Assembly: GCA_022414725.1 (NCBI GenBank)
Contig: CM039466.1
Location: 32,110,319-32,174,318 of the forward strand
Length of the DNA stretch: 64,000 nt
Direction of reading: 5' to 3'
Source: Microglena sp. YARC
Taxonomy: Eukaryota > Chlorophyta > Chlorophyceae > Chlamydomonadales > Chlamydomonadaceae
Of this stretch, positions 8,063 to 18,012 are shown in pieces (the first letter of the stretch is position 1; every line of letters begins with the position of its first letter). The position numbers were made by a program, and so were the translations under genes. The notes beneath the pieces were generated by a model, which saw only the letters and a program-made list of their open reading frames with translations, made no database searches and had not been told where the DNA came from.

Positions 8063-10123
8063 ATGGAGACGATAGTCAATAAAGAGCCTCCGGACAAGCG
8101 TACGCGACCGGACCGGGCGGCCAAAATTAAGGACAGGAAAAACGGCGAGGAGAACGTGGTAAAGTGTACACTGAGTCGGATCATAGCGGATAAGGACAAC
8201 AAGGACGTTATCACCAAGGTGATTAAGGATCGGGTCGACAGCGTATCCAAGAGGACTTATCTTGCCGGTGTTGCGGTGAACCGGATATTAAAAGAAGTCT
8301 TCGAAGGGGTACCAGATGCGCAACTTCACACTGTAAGTGTCCCTAGCGTCGACCAGAACTACATTCGGCAGCTTATGGTGGGGTCGAGACAGGCGCACAT
8401 GGAGACGAGGGACGCCACAGTCGAAAGGTTCTTTCACAACAACTATTGGTTTAGGGAGAAGATTGAGGGGCGCGAGGTAATTGTGAAAAAGAAGAAACAA
8501 TACGTGGGTGCCATCGCTCGCTACGATGGCGATCGAAACCTGTACAGCCACGCGTCGAAGAAGTACCTGACCAATTTCAATAACCACTACAGAGTCCATC
8601 TCTCCACATGGATCAAGAAGTTCGTTTACTCGAAGGAAAACAGGATCTTGGCCAAGGAGTTCAAAGATGAGCACGGCATAGACGAGACCGTATTCCACCG
8701 ATACCTCCTCTACGATATCCACTCTTGGGGAGTAAAGGAAGACCTCATAGCGATACATTCGCTCCTACCGGAGCGAACAAAGATGTTGCTGAAGATTCAG
8801 CACTCGATCATCGGACGAGACGAGATCAACCGACAGTGGCTTAAGAGCGTTTCCAACAGCGCCAAGATGATCCGGTACAACGTCTTTATCAATTGATACC
8901 TCGAGGCCACAGAGGACGAGGGCTACGCCAAGCTGGTCAACATCGCTCCCATCCCAACAGTCAAGCACTCCTTCATCACGATAGACACCGACGGCCTACT
9001 GGGCGTCCTCAAGGACGTGGGTCTCGTCAAGAGTCTCGAAAAGACGCTGACGAACAAGGAGCACTGGGAGTCGGTCTTCGATGTGGAAAACACCCGTTCT
9101 ACTGGGAAAGGTGTGTTTACATGCACCATAGACACTGACGGCGTAATGGCTTGTACCCACTTTCTTAGGGCCGAGAAGAAAAAGATTTCAATCAAGGACG
9201 ACGGAACGGCGATTAAGAAGCAGACCAAGACTCTCCGCGAGTTTTCCGAGTCCGACCCCAATGTGGTTGTCGTTGCAAACGACCCTGGCCGCTGCAACAT
9301 TGCCTTTTTGACTTGGAAGAAAAATAAGGTCGAAGAAAAAGATAAGGGGGGTAGGAAGAGGAAGAGGCACTGCGAGTTTGGGAGCAAGAGACTCACGCGG
9401 GAGCGGTACTACGTTGAGAGCGGGGTCTTCAAATCTAGAGGTCCGACCAAGAAGTGGTTGTCTAACATCCAGGACTGCCTTGACGACCTGAAGGACAACA
9501 GTCCCAAGCGCACATCTCTAGAGTCGTTTGACGCTTACGTGACTGTAATGGTCAACCATTGGGATTCTCGATGGGGGGAGATGTCCAAGTCGCGGTGTGT
9601 CGCGCAGCGCCTGCGGCTCTACGGTGGTAAGAAACGTGTCTTAGCACGCTTCTTCAACGAGGTCCAGGCGGATGTCGGTGAGAGGAAAACAATTGTCATC
9701 GCATACGGTTCTTCTAAGTTTGCCCCTGGTGGCAAGGGTGAACTTTCTGTCCCTACAACGAGCGCGTTCAATGCGTTTAGCGACCGTTTCAAGGGGCGAG
9801 TTGCCGTCATTGACGAATTCCGTACCACAAAGATCTGGCACAAGGACAGCACCACCGTCCTCCAGAGTGTGCAGTCCGAAAAAGAAGGGCGCACGGTTCG
9901 AGGCTTGCTATGGTGCAGTTCCACCATGGAGAACAGCAAGTTGTTTGTAAACCGTGACCTAAATGCAGCCATTAACATCCACAATTGCTTTACAATGTAC
10001 CCAACCCGCCCCGGAAATCTTGCGAGGCCAAAGAAATATTGCAAACTGGAAGTTGTGGTAGGACGCACAATTGATTACAAGCTGACAGGTTCTTTACATA
10101 ACGCAGTGTCGAGCGAAGTGTAG
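8063..10123 (+). pseudogene. Fanzor (TnpB-like RNA-guided nuclease), in-frame TGA
   Basis: One 687-codon frame interrupted only by TGA at 8894-8896; no other stop occurs before 10123, so this is a nonsense mutation (or readthrough) in a full-length gene, comparable with the ~700-aa copy at 21044. RuvC-like triad by position: Asp407 (NDPGRCNIAF), Glu585 (VIDEFRTTKIW), Asp632 (NRDLNAAINI). The two CxxC zinc-binding pairs that normally sit between RuvC-II and RuvC-III are missing (TTKIWHKDSTTVLQSV in place of the first), with only one Cys in LLWCSST. The N-terminal half is basic and presumably binds guide RNA and target DNA. Starts 50 bp after the transposase. Fanzor assignment is by motif; loss of the zinc site is directly visible. 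Confidence 0.8.
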
Positions 10124-10195
10124 AAGATAAACACATACAAGAGGATTTTGGGGGACTCGGCATATTATGTAACATAATTCCCTTGTCCGAGTGTA

Positions 10196-10821
10196 AAGGG
10201 GAACTAACCAATGTTTAGTAAATTTGTGTGTTTTTGTGTTTCCGTGTTTTGAATGAGCCACCGCATCTTACGCAATCGCATTCACGGTAGGTCCGTAGGA
10301 CTGTCATCCAAAGAAAACCGAATGGTCCCAAGCAGGCTTCTGCTGGACAATAAGTGGGTATTTACATGGAATCGTTTTCACCCCATATATTTGTTTCTGA
10401 AGGGGGAGCGCGGGCAGATTGGATTCATTTTGATGACTCGCGTACACCATTCACTGTAACGCTTGGGCTTCTCACCGGTCTGAGTGTAACACTTGGGCTT
10501 CTCACCTTACATCAGGCAGAGGCCTCAATCAAGCACCCTTTGTTCATGCTTCAAGTAGTTAGTTGGCTGCAGTCTGAGAGAGTTGTACAATTATTTTTAC
10601 ATGGCAGACCACAAGACGACGACTGACTGACCAAGACGTCTTCAGACGATCACCGCGCACAAAATCATCTTATATCAAACGGCGGAACGATGTCGATACT
10701 CTTGGGGGAGCACTTATTGGATGTGATTCGATGATGATTGGTGTCTCCTTGGTGGATTGGATGTGACGGCCTCGTCCATCATTATAAAGGGTGTCCCTCT
10801 TTATTTGAGAATAACTATAGA
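10196..10821. repeat. Intergenic with transposon ends
   Basis: No gene seen. Contains a CAAGCAGGCTTCTGCTGG variant of the dispersed palindrome (10331-10350), two CACTTGGGCTTCTCACC phrases related to the 21-bp tandem repeat at 24750, a family C terminal fragment (10475-10492) and at ~10783-10815 a family A right-end fragment (GGGTGTCCCTCTTTATTTGAGAA) immediately before the gene at 10822. Confidence 0.55.
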
Positions 10822-11208
10822 ATGACAGATTACGCTTCGGACATCACTGTGTCGGGTACGTCCGACTTGATTTGCACTGGGGTCCAAGATGTTCATCTTG
10901 ATACAATTGAAATGCAAAAAACATTGGAATTGGCCCGCCTCATGAGAGGCCTCGTGCCTGAATGGGGTAGTGATTACATCGAACGATACATTCCTAACGA
11001 GCTCCAGTGCCAGTTGCACAACAAGAGAACATGGATGGATGAAGATGGATTCTGGTGGGGATTTGACAAAGTCTGTGCTAGGAAGTATAAGCAGACTAAC
11101 GTCATTATTCTTGCTACGAAGTATCACGGAATTGGGACATATGAACATAAAGTACTGGTCACTCTAAATAATTCGGTACAAGTGGTGTGGGAAGACGATT
11201 TATGGTGA
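10822..11208 (+). CDS. Hypothetical protein, 128 aa
   Basis: Starts MTDYASDITV at the first ATG after the A-family terminal fragment; upstream codons of the same frame belong to the transposon end. The product is acidic, rich in aromatic residues in its C-terminal half (FWWGFDKVC, VVWEDDLW), with no membrane segment or known motif. Its promoter region overlaps the transposon remnant, as for the gene at 994-1515. Function unknown. Confidence 0.5.
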   Translation: MTDYASDITVSGTSDLICTGVQDVHLDTIEMQKTLELARLMRGLVPEWGSDYIERYIPNELQCQLHNKRTWMDEDGFWWGFDKVCARKYKQTNVIILATKYHGIGTYEHKVLVTLNNSVQVVWEDDLW

Positions 11209-11461
11209 TTCTGATGCTCTTAGAATCATACGGGACATCGCATGTTTTGCATGGCAGCCAATGGCCCCAAATAGCAATGGGGTACTAAAAGAACAGCAGT
11301 AGCAACCACAGTGAATGCGGTTGCGTAAGACTCAATGCGGCTTTAATCGACGACAAGTGTTTCGTGTGCGTTTCTAAAAAACGAGTCTAAACAACGCAAC
11401 ATACATACCTGATAAAAACCATTGAGCGATTGCGCGAAGAAAAAGAGTATTCATCGACACG

Positions 11462-12057
11462 ATGCCGACCGATATATATATCCCACCTTGTCAGCCCATT
11501 TCAAAACCAGTCCGCAAACTAGGAAAGGCGTTGTCGCTGGACATGGACAGTCTCGGCACAACCAAGTTTCTTGATCGCCTCCACTGCCAGAATGTCAGCC
11601 GTCTCCATGCACTGCGGGCGTCATCGGTTGTTTCCGGTGATCCACGCATCTTGAAGTATGACGCATTGCTTCACCTTATTAAACAAAGACACCACACATC
11701 CCCACCGTCACGTTTGTTCCTCGTCGCTGTGGAGTACTTCTTCGATGACGGCTGCTACAAGATCGCCAACGGAAGCGCCCTTGTATTCTCACATGCTATC
11801 AACACCCTTTTCGTTGTGGAGCCGAAAATCCTCAACCCCCCCCTGCCCAGTATGGACATGCCAAGGTGTCGAAGGCCATACAGCAGACCACTATGGGCGC
11901 GACTAGACTTTTGTCCTGGCTACCGCATCTCATAAACATGGACCTGAAAGACGGAACCTCACTTGGATATGTGAAAATTTCTCGTATGATCGTGACAGCT
12001 GTGAATCGCGGTGGACGCGTCTTCTGTCAAAATATCCACAGCCAGGAAATTTACTAA
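11462..12057 (+). pseudogene. Hypothetical protein with frameshift at C8 run, ~198 aa
   Basis: Two adjoining frames make one plausible protein. The first starts MPTDIYIPPC at 11462 and keeps good composition to about 11836. A run of eight C (11836-11843) then marks the switch to a second frame, which reads AKVSKAIQQTTMGATRLLSW... to the stop at 12057. The C-terminal piece has a hydrophobic/amphipathic stretch (TRLLSWLPHLINM). No family recognised. The homopolymer location makes a sequencing or assembly error as likely as a true mutation. Confidence 0.5.
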
Positions 12058-12638
12058 GAATTGGAGGAGGAAGACCCATACAGCTAGGGACATTTGATAT
12101 TGGGACACCTTATATTGGGGGATTCTGAAAAGTTGACCAATTCAAGATTTGTAACCGATCTTGTCAATACAGATACTGTCTTCAGGTGATTGACACAAAA
12201 AATTCAAGGCATCTAAAGACACTGAATTTACATGTTCAAAGTACCCTGAAAAGTCAAACTGATGTCTAACATCGTGCGCATCAATAATCCTTTAGCAGAA
12301 ACGGCAGCAATTAGTGTCAATTTGGACATTCGCAATGTCCTAGAAATTTTGATATTTAAACCCCAGGATCTGACTTGTCCATCGGAGGACACACGCAAAC
12401 GGCGGAACACTGTCGAATGTATCGGACACCGAATGGCACGCGCAAACGAATGTATAGGAGGAGTGTACACAAGAGGCCGAACACGGTCGAATGGCACACG
12501 CAGGCCCTCATTGACACACGCAAACGTACATTCATGACACACGGATGCGGTGGCGGATTCTCGTCCTCTACTGAAGTGTAAACAACCATTCTTCAGTATA
12601 AACAACCATCAGCACAGCACAGCACACTTCACAAACGA
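12058..12638. repeat. Intergenic, dispersed repeat phrases
   Basis: Holds a fragment like 5502-5590 (CGGAGGACACACGCAAACGGCGGAACAC, 12381-12420) with short repeats of it, and AT-rich sequence. Open frames on both strands overlap one another and lack protein character. The 12575-12600 stretch (GTATAAACAACCA, twice) precedes the LRR gene and may include its promoter. Confidence 0.45.
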
Positions 12639-13622
12639 ATGAGTTCCTTTGACGAAATCAATGAAAATGTATTGGAGATCATTCTATCCAATGCGATTTC
12701 GAACGAATCCCACCTCAAACAAGTGCCTCTCGTTTGCAAACAGTGGAGATGCTCCGCACCCCGGTGTGTCAAAAGGATCCACTTAAGACATTATAACAGT
12801 TTGGAATACGCATTATCACGCATTTGCAGGCTCAAAGAGTTGAAAATAGGTGTCAATCGTGGGGAATACGTACCCTACCAATCAATGTCGGCTATCGAAG
12901 ACAAGATCCAAGACATATCTCCGCTGTCCGGCCTCACTTCGTTGGTTCACCTGGACATATCGAACACCTACGTGACCGACATATCGCCACAGTACGGACT
13001 CACTTCGTTGACGCACCTGAACATGTCGCACACCTACGTGGACGAAGAGATATTATCACCGCTGTCCGGACTCACTTCGTTGACGCACCTGAACATGTCG
13101 CACACACCTCTGTACAACATACAAGCTCTGTACGGACTCACTTCGTTGATTCACCTGAACATGGCGCACACACTTGTGACCGACATATCACCACTGGCCG
13201 CCCTCACTTCTTTGATTCACCTAGACATTTCGCTATCACAGCTTTCCGGACTCACCGCGTTGGTTCATCTGAACATGGCGTACACACGGGACCTATTATC
13301 ACCGCTGGCAGGACTCACTTCGTTGATTCACCTGAACATGGCGTCCACACGTGTGGACGACATATCACCACTGGCAGGACTCACTCCATTGGTGCACCTC
13401 GACATTTCGAACACCGACGTGTACGACATATCACCGCTTTCCGGCCTCACTTCGTTGATTCACCTGAACATGTCGTCCACACGTGTGGACGACATATCAC
13501 CGCTGGCAGGACTCACTTCGTTGGTTCACCTGGACAGTTCGAACACCGACGTGGACGACATATCACCGCTGGCAGGACTCACTTCGTTGACGTACTTGAA
13601 AAATGGATGGAATGATGTGTAA
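12639..13622 (+). CDS. F-box/leucine-rich repeat protein, 327 aa
   Basis: The N-terminal ~45 residues (INENVLEIILSNA...LKQVPLVCKQW) fit an F-box. From about residue 88 there are roughly ten 22-24-residue leucine-rich repeats of the SDS22/internalin type, consensus DISPLAGLTSLxHLxxSxTxV. The repeats are very similar at DNA level, so they expanded recently. LRR proteins bind partner proteins; F-box plus LRR suggests recruitment of a target to an SCF ubiquitin ligase. No signal peptide or transmembrane segment, so probably intracellular. The last repeat ends abruptly (YLKNGWNDV). The ATG at 12639 is the first in frame. Ligase role is inferred. Confidence 0.75.
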   Translation: MSSFDEINENVLEIILSNAISNESHLKQVPLVCKQWRCSAPRCVKRIHLRHYNSLEYALSRICRLKELKIGVNRGEYVPYQSMSAIEDKIQDISPLSGLTSLVHLDISNTYVTDISPQYGLTSLTHLNMSHTYVDEEILSPLSGLTSLTHLNMSHTPLYNIQALYGLTSLIHLNMAHTLVTDISPLAALTSLIHLDISLSQLSGLTALVHLNMAYTRDLLSPLAGLTSLIHLNMASTRVDDISPLAGLTPLVHLDISNTDVYDISPLSGLTSLIHLNMSSTRVDDISPLAGLTSLVHLDSSNTDVDDISPLAGLTSLTYLKNGWNDV

Positions 13623-13706
13623 AATTGTTCAACGGGTCATCCTTAGTAATATTATTGTTCATTTTCCGTTTAAAATAGGGATTGATTTGAGCCTCCGGCA
13701 TTCAAT

Positions 13707-13795
13707 GGGCGTTCCTGCCTCCCGGCCGATTTTGACTGGTTGCTAAACATTGTATGGAGCGGAATTGTGATTCCTCGGTGCTTATGTCTCAAATA
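13707..13795 (+). mobile_element. MITE F, 5' fragment
   Basis: GGGCGTTCCTGCCTCCCGGCCGATTTTGACTGG... matches the left half of the 159-bp inverted-repeat element at 46127-46285 but ends before its right terminus. Confidence 0.65.
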
Positions 13796-13907
13796 ATTGT
13801 TGTTCCAGAGATGGAGAGTCTTTTCAGAGGTGTTCATGTGGTAAGGGCCATAAACTGAGCCGTCTACTGCGATTCTTAGGCCAAACGGTTATGGGCTTGT
13901 GATTCAT

Positions 13908-14510
13908 TCAGATACCTACAAAACCGCGGGGAGGCAGATGTGATGTAGGGAATGTATTCAGTTCAGCAAACTGTGCGTCAATGATGAGATGGCATGCCTT
14001 CCATGCACACCTGAGGCAGCGACACATCGTTGCAAAGTGCTCGCAGTTGTTAAATGCGGCGTTGTAGACAAATGGGGTTTGCTCAGCATCTTTGACTAGA
14101 GCGAGGGCAAGGCTTGCCGAGAGGGTCTGATCCAGAGCAGCCCCTTCGGGGTACAAAGCCTCTGCAAAGATAGAGCCGTTGGCAACGAAGTCTTCGTAGG
14201 ATCGCAAGGAGACGTTGGCCTGCTCCTTAGAAATTCCCCACACATCAACGACTGTCGGGACTTCGATATCCCCTGGTGCCACCACTTGCTGCCCGACAAA
14301 GATGCCATGGTGCCTGTAACCGGATGCGTCTTTTACCATGATCTGGGCGCCAGGCTTAAGCTTGCCGAGCATAGCATAGCCGCTCTTGTACGGCGTCAGG
14401 GTAGCATATGGGTGCCCGATGTCTGGGGGTGACCAATCTGGAAGCATTCGCTTGATGTGGGCGATTGCTGATGTGAGGATGTCGGCAAGGGGATCTTCCC
14501 GAGATGCCAT
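13908..14510 (-). CDS. LRAT-like (NlpC/P60-fold) protein 1, 200 aa
   Basis: The central motif YRHHGIFVGQ gives the strand-His of the LRAT/NlpC-P60 circularly permuted papain fold, and NNCEHFATMC near residues 158-167 matches the LRAT NCEHF catalytic-Cys motif. Between them lie a VVDVWG strand and a helical insertion. Known LRAT-domain proteins act as thiol acyltransferases or phospholipases; the substrate here is unknown. The LRAT C-terminal membrane anchor is absent. A paralog is encoded at 25025-25657 with HGIFVG and CNCDHFATWC. A TATA-like CTATATAATTAT sits upstream (14560-14575). Confidence 0.65.
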   Translation of the reverse strand: MASREDPLADILTSAIAHIKRMLPDWSPPDIGHPYATLTPYKSGYAMLGKLKPGAQIMVKDASGYRHHGIFVGQQVVAPGDIEVPTVVDVWGISKEQANVSLRSYEDFVANGSIFAEALYPEGAALDQTLSASLALALVKDAEQTPFVYNAAFNNCEHFATMCRCLRCAWKACHLIIDAQFAELNTFPTSHLPPRGFVGI

Positions 14511-15230
14511 GTTTGTCTCAAATTGAGCTGCTGACTCGTGTTAAGCTTCGAGGATTTCTAATAGATAATTATATAGGGATCTTTTTTATGCGACCGTCAT
14601 TTTCTCATTGCAACACCGGGGGGGACATGGGTTTTAATTCAGGACTTTTATGGATTGGGTATAAGGATACCTGGTACAGATGGGATTTTTAAATGAGGAA
14701 TCCGTATTGTCGAAGCCGACAGTGTGTGTGCTTACAGGGTTCAATACTGTCCAAGACGCATTTAAGATTGTCCCTCACAAACACATTCCATTTGTCATAC
14801 TTCGTGTGCATAATGGGCATTTAGCATATAATGGGCGTTCCTGCCTCCCGGCCGATTTTGACTGGTTGCGAAACATGGTATGGAGCGGGTTAAAAAAAAA
14901 AAGGGTTTAGGGTTTATTTGCTATGGTTATGATTTGCTATGGCTGGATTTGGAGAGAATGCAATTTGCGTTTTTGTTCTAGATTGTGACAATTTTTCCAG
15001 GAAGATCGTCTTATCTGATACAGTATTGTGAAGACAGCCAAACACTACATCACAGTCGACGACAACTTAAACTTGACAACTTAAACTCACTCACACACGC
15101 GTAGCGGCGGCTGCTGTCGAATGGCACACACAGGACACTCATTGACCCACGCAAACATGTAGACGAATCCTCTTCATACAGTCGACGGAATACTAAAATG
15201 AAACCGCCTCGTGTACGGTGTGTAACCAAA

Positions 15231-15469
15231 TGGTGTAGCAACCCACGGGGCAGTGGAACACCAATACGATTTTGAATCAACAAATTGCAGGATGTTAACG
15301 AGAATATCGTGGTTCTTTTTTAGATCACGGCTCTCCATCCTGCAGACTCCGTATCGTTATTTTGTCAGTACTTTCGAGAGTGTCCATTGAAGGACCAGCC
15401 GCACTTAAGCGATCGACTCTTCCCCAGTACCGTGGCCCAAAAGTACACGGGGTCTTTGTTGATGTGCAA
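15231..15469 (+). repeat. Repeat E, copy 1
   Basis: About 240 bp from TGGTGTAGCAACCCACGGGG to GTTGATGTGC closely matches 63339-63570 in the same orientation; its second half is repeated in reverse at 28931-29079, and fragments occur at 3205 and 24690-24760. No clear terminal inverted repeats or coding capacity were found, so its nature (dead transposon, recombined untranslated region) is open. Confidence 0.7.
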
Positions 15470-15817
15470 AATGCGCGTCATTCGCCTCCTCTTTCCTTTC
15501 TTCCATCTACAAATAACGCAAAATACAGACACAATTTGCCTTACTTTGTTCTCATCCTCAAGCAACCAACCTCAAAACTGCTTGTCAAGTGATATATGTC
15601 GCCAACGTACCACATTTAACAAGTGGCGGAGCCCCTTTCACACACACACACACACACACGACGCATGGAACACGCGGATGATGTATGGGGGGGAGGGAGC
15701 AAGACGACGACGTCAGGAGAACAAGAGACACGCACGCACGCATGGAACACGCACGCACGCAAACGGAGGGGGGAATTCACAGGGGTACGGTACAGTACAG
15801 TACAGTACACTAGTAGA

Positions 15818-15851
15818 ATAGTAATATAGAGACCCAGCCCTAGACAAGGCA
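15818..15851 (+). promoter_or_regulatory. GAATAGTAATATAG motif upstream of 15873 gene
   Basis: Second copy of the ~34-bp segment at 7069-7104, here ending ~20 bp before the ATG of the coiled-coil gene. Conservation in two unrelated contexts suggests a promoter or leader. Confidence 0.4.
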
Positions 15852-15872
15852 ATGCATGTGCAGTGACTGATC

Positions 15873-16166
15873 ATGGCCGAAATGTACACGAAAGCCCAAC
15901 TCGATGATGCCGTGGCTGTTGCCGTGGCTGATGCCGTGGCTGCAGAGCGCGTGCGTACTGACGCTGTTCAGCTAGCTTACAAAAAGCTACTGGCTCAGAC
16001 GCATGAGCAACATCGTCTACTGAACCAGGCGCTGAGCTTGGTTTCCAAGCAGGACGAAGAGATCGAGAACCTCAAGTGCGTGATTCTTGCTAGTGCACTC
16101 ATGAATAGACGCGGTGCGCGTTGTGCCCCACAATGCATGCAATACAATAACATCTCTCTGTGCTGA
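15873..16166 (+). CDS. Small coiled-coil protein, 97 aa
   Basis: Starts MAEMYTKAQL. A repeated VADAVA/VAVAVADAV alanine-valine stretch is followed by a helix rich in Leu, Gln, Glu and Lys (to about residue 75) with heptad-like spacing: a coiled coil. The tail contains several Cys (GARCAPQCMQ). Similar in size and layout to the gene at 5642-5905. No known family; a structural or oligomerisation role is a guess. Confidence 0.5.
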   Translation: MAEMYTKAQLDDAVAVAVADAVAAERVRTDAVQLAYKKLLAQTHEQHRLLNQALSLVSKQDEEIENLKCVILASALMNRRGARCAPQCMQYNNISLC

Positions 16167-16256
16167 CCCACACACATTACTAATTCAATTCCATGCGCGA
16201 TGTAGGTCCATGGTGTCAAAGGGTTGCAACAATTGATCGTTTGCTTTCCGAAAATA

Positions 16257-17975
16257 CAGTCAGAGACAGAATTTATGGGACACCCTTACCGGTGACCCTT
16301 GAACCCAATTGATTGGGTAGGTCAGCTAAAGGTTTTGTATCAAGGTCCCAATCCTTCGTGTCCTTCATCCCGTATTTCAGCATTTAAGCTGGCCCAGAGG
16401 ATAACAATTGTAAGCTGCTAACTGACCCAGGTGGGTCGGTTGGTTGAGCGCCCACATTTGCCTCTCCGGAAACTGTGGTTTTTGGGGTGGGCGATGAGGA
16501 GGGCACACAAAATGCCGCTGGTCGCTCTTTCCCGTCCATCCACGTCGTCAGAAGCAGAAGAAGGTTCTTGGCAGCGTTCACGTCTCGGTTCCAGGTTGCA
16601 CCACAGCGCACATTGGATGATGCGCTTTTGACACTGTTGCGACAGTGCAGTACTTTGTGGACCTTAACGTTCTTCACCACCGTCTTCTGCTTCTCAAATT
16701 CTGGTATTGTACCCAGCTGCTTCGCTAAAGTGGGCAGAGCTGAAAGACTCGACTCGACCGTCAGAAGATGCTATAGTGACGATATCTGTCATACCCGGGT
16801 CGATACCGACACGCAGCGCACCCTGGCGCAAAGAAGCGTCCTGGCAGTCTTCGATACTTGCGTCTTTGGGATACCCCGCATTATCTCCTCCTCCTTCTCC
16901 AGCGATATCTTTACCCACCTGATGCTTCATTTGGACGGAGACCCCTTTGCCGTCGCTGAGGATTCGGTTGTCAAAACGAGACCCTTTCGTCTCAAGTCCT
17001 TGGACATTGAAGTACTTTCTCCACAACATGGAATGATTCTCGTGACGTCCATCGCCACGGACGCTCTCGAGCGGCGAATCGCCAATGCTGAGAAGCTTCA
17101 TGAGTGTCATGGACGATATAGGGACGTAAGAAATGGTGAAGCCGCTCTTGCGTGGAAGGATACTGAACAGACGGGGGCGTTTTTTTGTTGTTTTCTCTTT
17201 TAGATCCGCTCCCAACTCTGTAAGCACGTGATGAAACAGTCTCATTGTCAGGTGCGCTCGAGTGTTGAACTGCTTCCCCCTTGGCAGCGGCAAGAGATCT
17301 CTCAGGCGTCTGACAACGTCTTTGATGAGGTTCGCATGCACGAGACTCGCTGGGATGATTTTGTCGATATCCGAGTCAGGATACTGGACCACTGCCTTGA
17401 CAATCTTATTGAAATGTTTCTTCAACGAGGGATGTTTCAAGCGCAGGTACTTGATTACAACCCTGTCCACGTTTGCCCAGACGCTGTTGCATGCCATCGT
17501 CGCCATTTGTATTGAGACGTCTGCGATTACCTGTCCCCATTGACGAACGTCCACCTTTAAGTAGCCTGCAGGCCTGAGAGCGTCGAAAGCAACCATGCTA
17601 TCCTTCAAGCTTTGTCCCAGCGTATCCTTTCGAACATTGGATGTCGAGACAGCAAGGATGCACCTGTAATAAAAGTTTCGATCCAGGTGCGGCAACTGCT
17701 TGACATCAAAGTCTCCATCATCTAGGCATCTGGTTATGTGAAAATTTGCGAATAAGTATGCCTCTGCAACTGCGTGGTTGATTACGAGTACCATGCTTTG
17801 GATCCTTGAGCAGATCTGCTGCCTCGATACATCCATGCACAAAGAATTAAGCGTCTTCTTGACCACCATGATGTCCAGATCGTCGTCATCTCCGTTGTTT
17901 GTCACCACCCCCATCGAGAGGGAGTGATTATTATTTTAGTGATACTATACTAACGGACAATTTCCTTATACCCTA
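16257..17975 (-). mobile_element. Element B: internally deleted Fanzor transposon
   Basis: The 3' terminus (CAGTCAGAGACAGAATTTATGGGACACCCTTACC, starting at 16257 after TA) is the same as the ends of the 554-bp MITEs. The element then carries the last part of the Fanzor gene, a deletion junction near 16700, and the first ~400 codons up to 17914. Beyond 17940 the leader (TTTAGTGATACTATACTAA...TTTCCTTATACCC) resembles the left part of the MITEs, but the outer terminal repeat is missing, so this copy is 5' truncated. No transposase is present. Confidence 0.75.
16384..17914 (-). pseudogene. Fanzor B nuclease, internal deletion
   Basis: Starts MGVVTNNGDDDD at 17914 with an acidic head and continues with the same motif order as Fanzor A (LFANFHITRC, RNFYYRCILAVST, LLPLPRGKQF, LPRKSGFTISYVPIS). 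RuvC-I is intact (RVGIDPGMTDIVT). The frame ends at 16694 shortly after; in another frame (16384-16680) the C-terminus resumes with KVHKVLHC, CGATWNRDVNAAKN (RuvC-III). The RuvC-II Glu and the first zinc Cys pair are deleted, so the protein cannot be an active nuclease. An RNA-binding remnant could still be translated. Confidence 0.75.
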
Positions 17976-17990
17976 CATTCATTGAATGCC
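17925..17990 (-). promoter_or_regulatory. Candidate promoter: TATAAGGAAA motif
   Basis: Reading on the minus strand, GGTATAAGGAAATTG is followed by TAGTATCACTAAAATAATAAT and then the Fanzor B ATG. Very similar segments precede the minus-strand gene at 23978 (TAAGGAAATGTGG...TTTATCACCAAAATAATAAT) and the plus-strand gene at 34001 (GGTATAAGGAAAAAACG), and occur inside the B MITEs. Confidence 0.45.
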
Positions 17991-18012
17991 AAAACTACCT
18001 CAAGCAAAAAAA

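Larger units (their letters stand above)
7114..10193 (+). mobile_element. Transposon C: mariner/IS630-type element carrying Fanzor
   Basis: The left end CACTCAGACCGGTCAATAAT and the right end (reverse complement CACTCGGACAAGGGAATTAT) form ~30-bp imperfect inverted repeats that continue as ATGTTACA. Both ends are flanked by TA (7112-7113, 10194-10195), the target duplication of Tc1/mariner elements. Inside are a DD34E transposase and a Fanzor-type nuclease in the same direction. Each gene has one disabling lesion (a frameshift; an in-frame TGA). Solo C termini occur at 5585-5618, near 10480 and at 58536. Confidence 0.85.
14511..15872. repeat. Repeat-rich intergenic region
   Basis: No convincing gene in 1.3 kb. 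Contents: a MITE F fragment (14833-14890); a TTTAGGG-type double telomere-like unit (AGGGTTTAGGGTTTA, 14905-14920); a 35-bp D-type micro-element between TA pairs (15179-15213); repeat E (15231-15469); a CA microsatellite (15640-15660); CGCACG-rich repeats (15725-15765); and the GAATAGTAATATAG motif (15818-15851) just before the next gene. Confidence 0.6.

Noticed and set aside
12824..13615. Second long frame (His/Arg/Thr-rich) over the LRR gene
   Set aside because: Shadow of the LRR repeats in another frame; the LRR frame has a recognisable domain.
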